7,785 bases of DNA. It comes from CAZUDI01 sp964618975. GTDB lineage: Bacteria; Desulfobacterota; Desulfomonilia; UBA1062. The DNA is taken from positions 1 through 7,785 of the forward strand of contig CAZUDI010000092.1 of the NCBI GenBank assembly GCA_964618975.1, written 5' to 3'. A program made the translations under genes and the position numbers. A model generated the notes under the pieces. That model saw only the letters and a list, made by a program, of their open reading frames with translations. It searched no databases and was not told the origin of the DNA. Positions within the stretch are counted from its first letter, which is position 1; each line of letters begins with the position of its first letter. Below are positions 5,741 through 7,785 of this stretch, piece by piece.

Positions 5741-6673
5741 GTGAAAAAAATCGTCATCGCATGCATCGTCTGCCTGTTGTTGGTGATGGGCTGTTCCCAG
5801 GAGCAGTCGCAGCTCAATGTGCTCAAGACGTCTCAGGACAAGGCCGTGACAAAGGGCACCGGTGACGCCGTGGTTCTCGCCAGGATCGGTGACGAGGTGA
5901 TTCTGGATTCGGATCTGGAGGCCATCCTGGCTCAGGTCCCCCCGCAGTACCGCTCACGTTTCGCCACCGCGAGCGCCAGAAAGGAGATCCTCGAGAAGAT
6001 GGTGGATGTGAAGGTGCTCTCCGGTGAGGCGCGTCGGCGGGGTATCGATCAGCGTGCCGACGTTAAGCTCAAGATCACCTACCTGGTGGATCAGATCCTG
6101 GCCAAGCAGCTGGAAGAGGACCTGCTGCAGGACCTGGAGGTCAAGGAGGCCGATCTCAAGAAGTATTATGACGAGAACAAGGACAAGTACATAACCCCCA
6201 AGCGGGTCAAGGCGAGTCATATCCTGATCAAGGAGGATGAGGCCCAGGCCAGGGAGATCCTGGCGAGGATCAAAAAGGGTGATGATTTCGCCGCGCTGGC
6301 CAGGGAATTCTCGCAGTGCCAATCCGCCAAGAAGGGCGGGGATCTGGGGTGGTTCTCCACCGGCCGCATGGACCCAGCCTTCGAAGAGGCGGCCTTTGCC
6401 CTCAAGGAGGGAGAGATCAGCGATGTGGTGAAGTCTTCCTTCGGCTTCCACATCATCAAGGTGGAGGACATCCGGCCCGAGCAGGTGCGGGAGTTCGACA
6501 AGGTCAAGCAATCCATCGAGACGCTCGTGAAGGCACAGCTCAAGGACCAGGCGTTAAGAGAACTCAACGAGGGGATCAAGAGCCGCATCACCGTGGAGAT
6601 CAATGAGGATTATTTCAAGGTCGCCGAGGAAAAGACCGACCCCCCTCAGGAGGAAGAATCGCACGAGCAGTAA
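5741..6673 (+). CDS. Lipoprotein peptidyl-prolyl cis-trans isomerase (parvulin/PpiC type, SurA-like)
   Basis: This is a predicted periplasm-facing folding factor that isomerises proline peptide bonds. From the GTG start the 310-aa product begins MKKIVIACIVCLLLVMGC: a short lipoprotein signal with lipobox VMGC and acylated Cys18. Ser at +2 suggests outer-membrane sorting by Lol. Residues 45-150 form a helical SurA/PrsA-like chaperone segment with KEILEKMVDVKVL. The parvulin domain follows at about 154-246 (KRVKASHILI, FSQCQSAKKGGDLGWF, FGFHIIKVEDI). The tail is highly acidic and charged. The ATG at 5729 would spoil the signal peptide start and lacks a ribosome site. The stop is 12 nt before gspF, so the two are in one operon. 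By context it may help fold type II secretion or pilus components, as the EpsD-like isomerases do for exopolysaccharide systems; that role is inference. Confidence 0.93.
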   Translation: MKKIVIACIVCLLLVMGCSQEQSQLNVLKTSQDKAVTKGTGDAVVLARIGDEVILDSDLEAILAQVPPQYRSRFATASARKEILEKMVDVKVLSGEARRRGIDQRADVKLKITYLVDQILAKQLEEDLLQDLEVKEADLKKYYDENKDKYITPKRVKASHILIKEDEAQAREILARIKKGDDFAALAREFSQCQSAKKGGDLGWFSTGRMDPAFEEAAFALKEGEISDVVKSSFGFHIIKVEDIRPEQVREFDKVKQSIETLVKAQLKDQALRELNEGIKSRITVEINEDYFKVAEEKTDPPQEEESHEQ

Positions 6674-6685
6674 GGGGTAGGAGCT

Positions 6686-7785
6686 GTGGCGGTTTACACC
6701 TGGAACGGATATACCGAGAAGGGCAAGGAAGCCAAGGGGATGGTGGATGCCTCGTCCCTGCGGGAGGCGAAGCTCAAGCTGCGCTCCCAGGGGGTCTTTG
6801 TCAGGGACATCTCCGAGGAGAGCGTGACCGCCCTCGGGAGGGGGCGGGAGCTTTCCCTGAAGGGTTTTTTTTCCCGGGTGCGCCTGGAGGATGTCACGGT
6901 CATGACCAGGCAGCTCTCTACCCTGATCGGGGCCTCGATCCCGCTCGTGGATGCCCTGGGCGCCCTGTACGAACAGATCGACAATCCTTCGCTCAAGAAG
7001 ACGGTGGCCCAGGTCAGGGACAGCGTGAACGAGGGCACCGCCTTTGCCGAGGCCCTCAGTCAGCATCCGCGTATCTTTCCCGAGCTGTACGTGAACATGG
7101 TGCGCTCGGGCGAGGTTAGCGGGGCCCTGGATGTGGTGCTCCTGCGGCTGGCGGAGTTTCTCGAAGGCCAGCATCGTTTGCGCGCCAAGGTGGGCGCGGC
7201 CCTGATCTACCCGCTCTTTCTCTTCTTCATCTCCATGGTGGTGCTTATGTACCTGCTGGTGGCCGTGGTCCCCAAGGTGGTGAGCATGTTCGAGAGCATG
7301 AGTCAGACCCTGCCCCTGCCCACGCGCATCCTCATCGGACTGAGCTCCTTCATGGGGCATGCCTGGTGGATCATCGTGCTGATTGTGGCGGGGGGAGTCT
7401 ATGCGGTGATGCGCTGGCGCCGGACCGAGCGCGGGGCACTGCGCTTCGACCAGTGGCGCATGCGGGCCCCGCTCTATGGATCGATCTACCGCAAGGTCTC
7501 GCTGGCCCGATTCGCCCGCACACTGGGGACCCTTCTGGCCTCGGGGGTACCCATCATTGAGGCCATGCAGATCGTCAGGACCGTGGTGCTTAACAAGATC
7601 ATGGAACAGGCTATCACGGAGGCCATCCGCGAGGTGATGGACGGTTCCAGCGTGGCCGCTCCCCTGAAGCGCTCGGGGGTGTTCCCCCCCATCATGGTGC
7701 ACATGGTCAGCGTGGGGGAGCGCAGCGGGACCCTGGAGGAGATGCTCATGAAGGCCGCGGATGCCTATGAAGAGGACGTGGAGAC
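6686..7785 (+). CDS. gspF: Type II secretion inner-membrane protein GspF, partial (runs off right edge)
   Basis: GspF is the polytopic platform protein of the type II secretion system, linking the GspE ATPase to the inner-membrane complex; PilC is the type IV pilus homologue. The visible 366 residues begin VAVYTWNGYTEKGKEAKGMVDA, the usual N-terminal domain. The duplicated GspF domain is clear: first copy MTRQLSTLIGASIPLVDAL (residues 73-91), second copy FARTLGTLLASGVPIIEAM (276-294). Membrane segments lie at about 171-197 and 227-244; a third is expected after the window edge. The family length is about 400 aa, so perhaps 40 residues are missing. GTG 6686 is the start: AGGAG and GGGG lie just upstream and the family N terminus begins there. 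The MxxVGExSGxL motif near residues 340-350 (HMVSVGERSGTL) is typical. Type II secretion fits better than pilus, but the two are hard to separate on sequence alone. Confidence 0.95.
   Translation, partial: MAVYTWNGYTEKGKEAKGMVDASSLREAKLKLRSQGVFVRDISEESVTALGRGRELSLKGFFSRVRLEDVTVMTRQLSTLIGASIPLVDALGALYEQIDNPSLKKTVAQVRDSVNEGTAFAEALSQHPRIFPELYVNMVRSGEVSGALDVVLLRLAEFLEGQHRLRAKVGAALIYPLFLFFISMVVLMYLLVAVVPKVVSMFESMSQTLPLPTRILIGLSSFMGHAWWIIVLIVAGGVYAVMRWRRTERGALRFDQWRMRAPLYGSIYRKVSLARFARTLGTLLASGVPIIEAMQIVRTVVLNKIMEQAITEAIREVMDGSSVAAPLKRSGVFPPIMVHMVSVGERSGTLEEMLMKAADAYEEDVE

Noticed and set aside
6554..7702. Minus-strand open frame of 382 codons opposite gspF
   Set aside because: It is a histidine- and glycine-rich shadow product; gspF is unambiguous on the plus strand.

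Overview
This GC-rich window comes from a Gram-negative bacterium. It carries a type II secretion gene (gspF), a lipoprotein signal peptide, a class A RNase P RNA and proteobacterial-type -35/-10 promoters. I cannot name the genus; a proteobacterium or a Desulfobacterota-like relative fits, but that is inference. Almost everything here is recognisable core metabolism or housekeeping. I see no mobile element, CRISPR array, phage gene or toxin-antitoxin pair.

Layout. On the minus strand, bases 1-855 hold the RNase P RNA gene (rnpB, 472-855) with its own promoter. It is followed on the same strand by the 5' part of an unrecognised protein gene that runs off the left edge (437 down to 1). Bases 890-1030 form a hairpin-rich divergent intergenic region. 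On the plus strand come nadE (glutamine-dependent NAD+ synthetase), a metallo-beta-lactamase-fold protein of the RNase Z type, an orphan rfbC (dTDP-4-dehydrorhamnose 3,5-epimerase), a thiamine pyrophosphokinase, a lipoprotein parvulin-type peptidyl-prolyl isomerase, and gspF, which runs off the right edge. The last two are 12 nt apart and form an evident operon.

How the genes relate. RNase P RNA and the RNase Z-like protein both belong to tRNA end maturation. By manual alignment to E. coli, the RNase P RNA lacks the GGU motif that binds tRNA CCA ends, as expected where tRNA genes do not encode CCA. In such organisms RNase Z must make the tRNA 3' end. NadE and thiamine pyrophosphokinase each finish a cofactor. 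The lipoprotein isomerase probably serves envelope folding, perhaps of type II secretion or pilus parts.

The most unusual signal is regulatory. Three successive genes (RNase Z-like, rfbC, thiamine pyrophosphokinase) each have a good -35/-10 promoter whose -10 box ends only 6-10 nt before the conserved start codon, with no or only a weak Shine-Dalgarno sequence. This predicts leaderless or near-leaderless mRNAs. nadE, the lipoprotein isomerase and gspF in the same window have clear Shine-Dalgarno sequences. Other oddities are a duplicated copy of the nadE 3' coding tail just after its stop codon, and an inverted repeat around rnpB that extends through its promoter -10 box.
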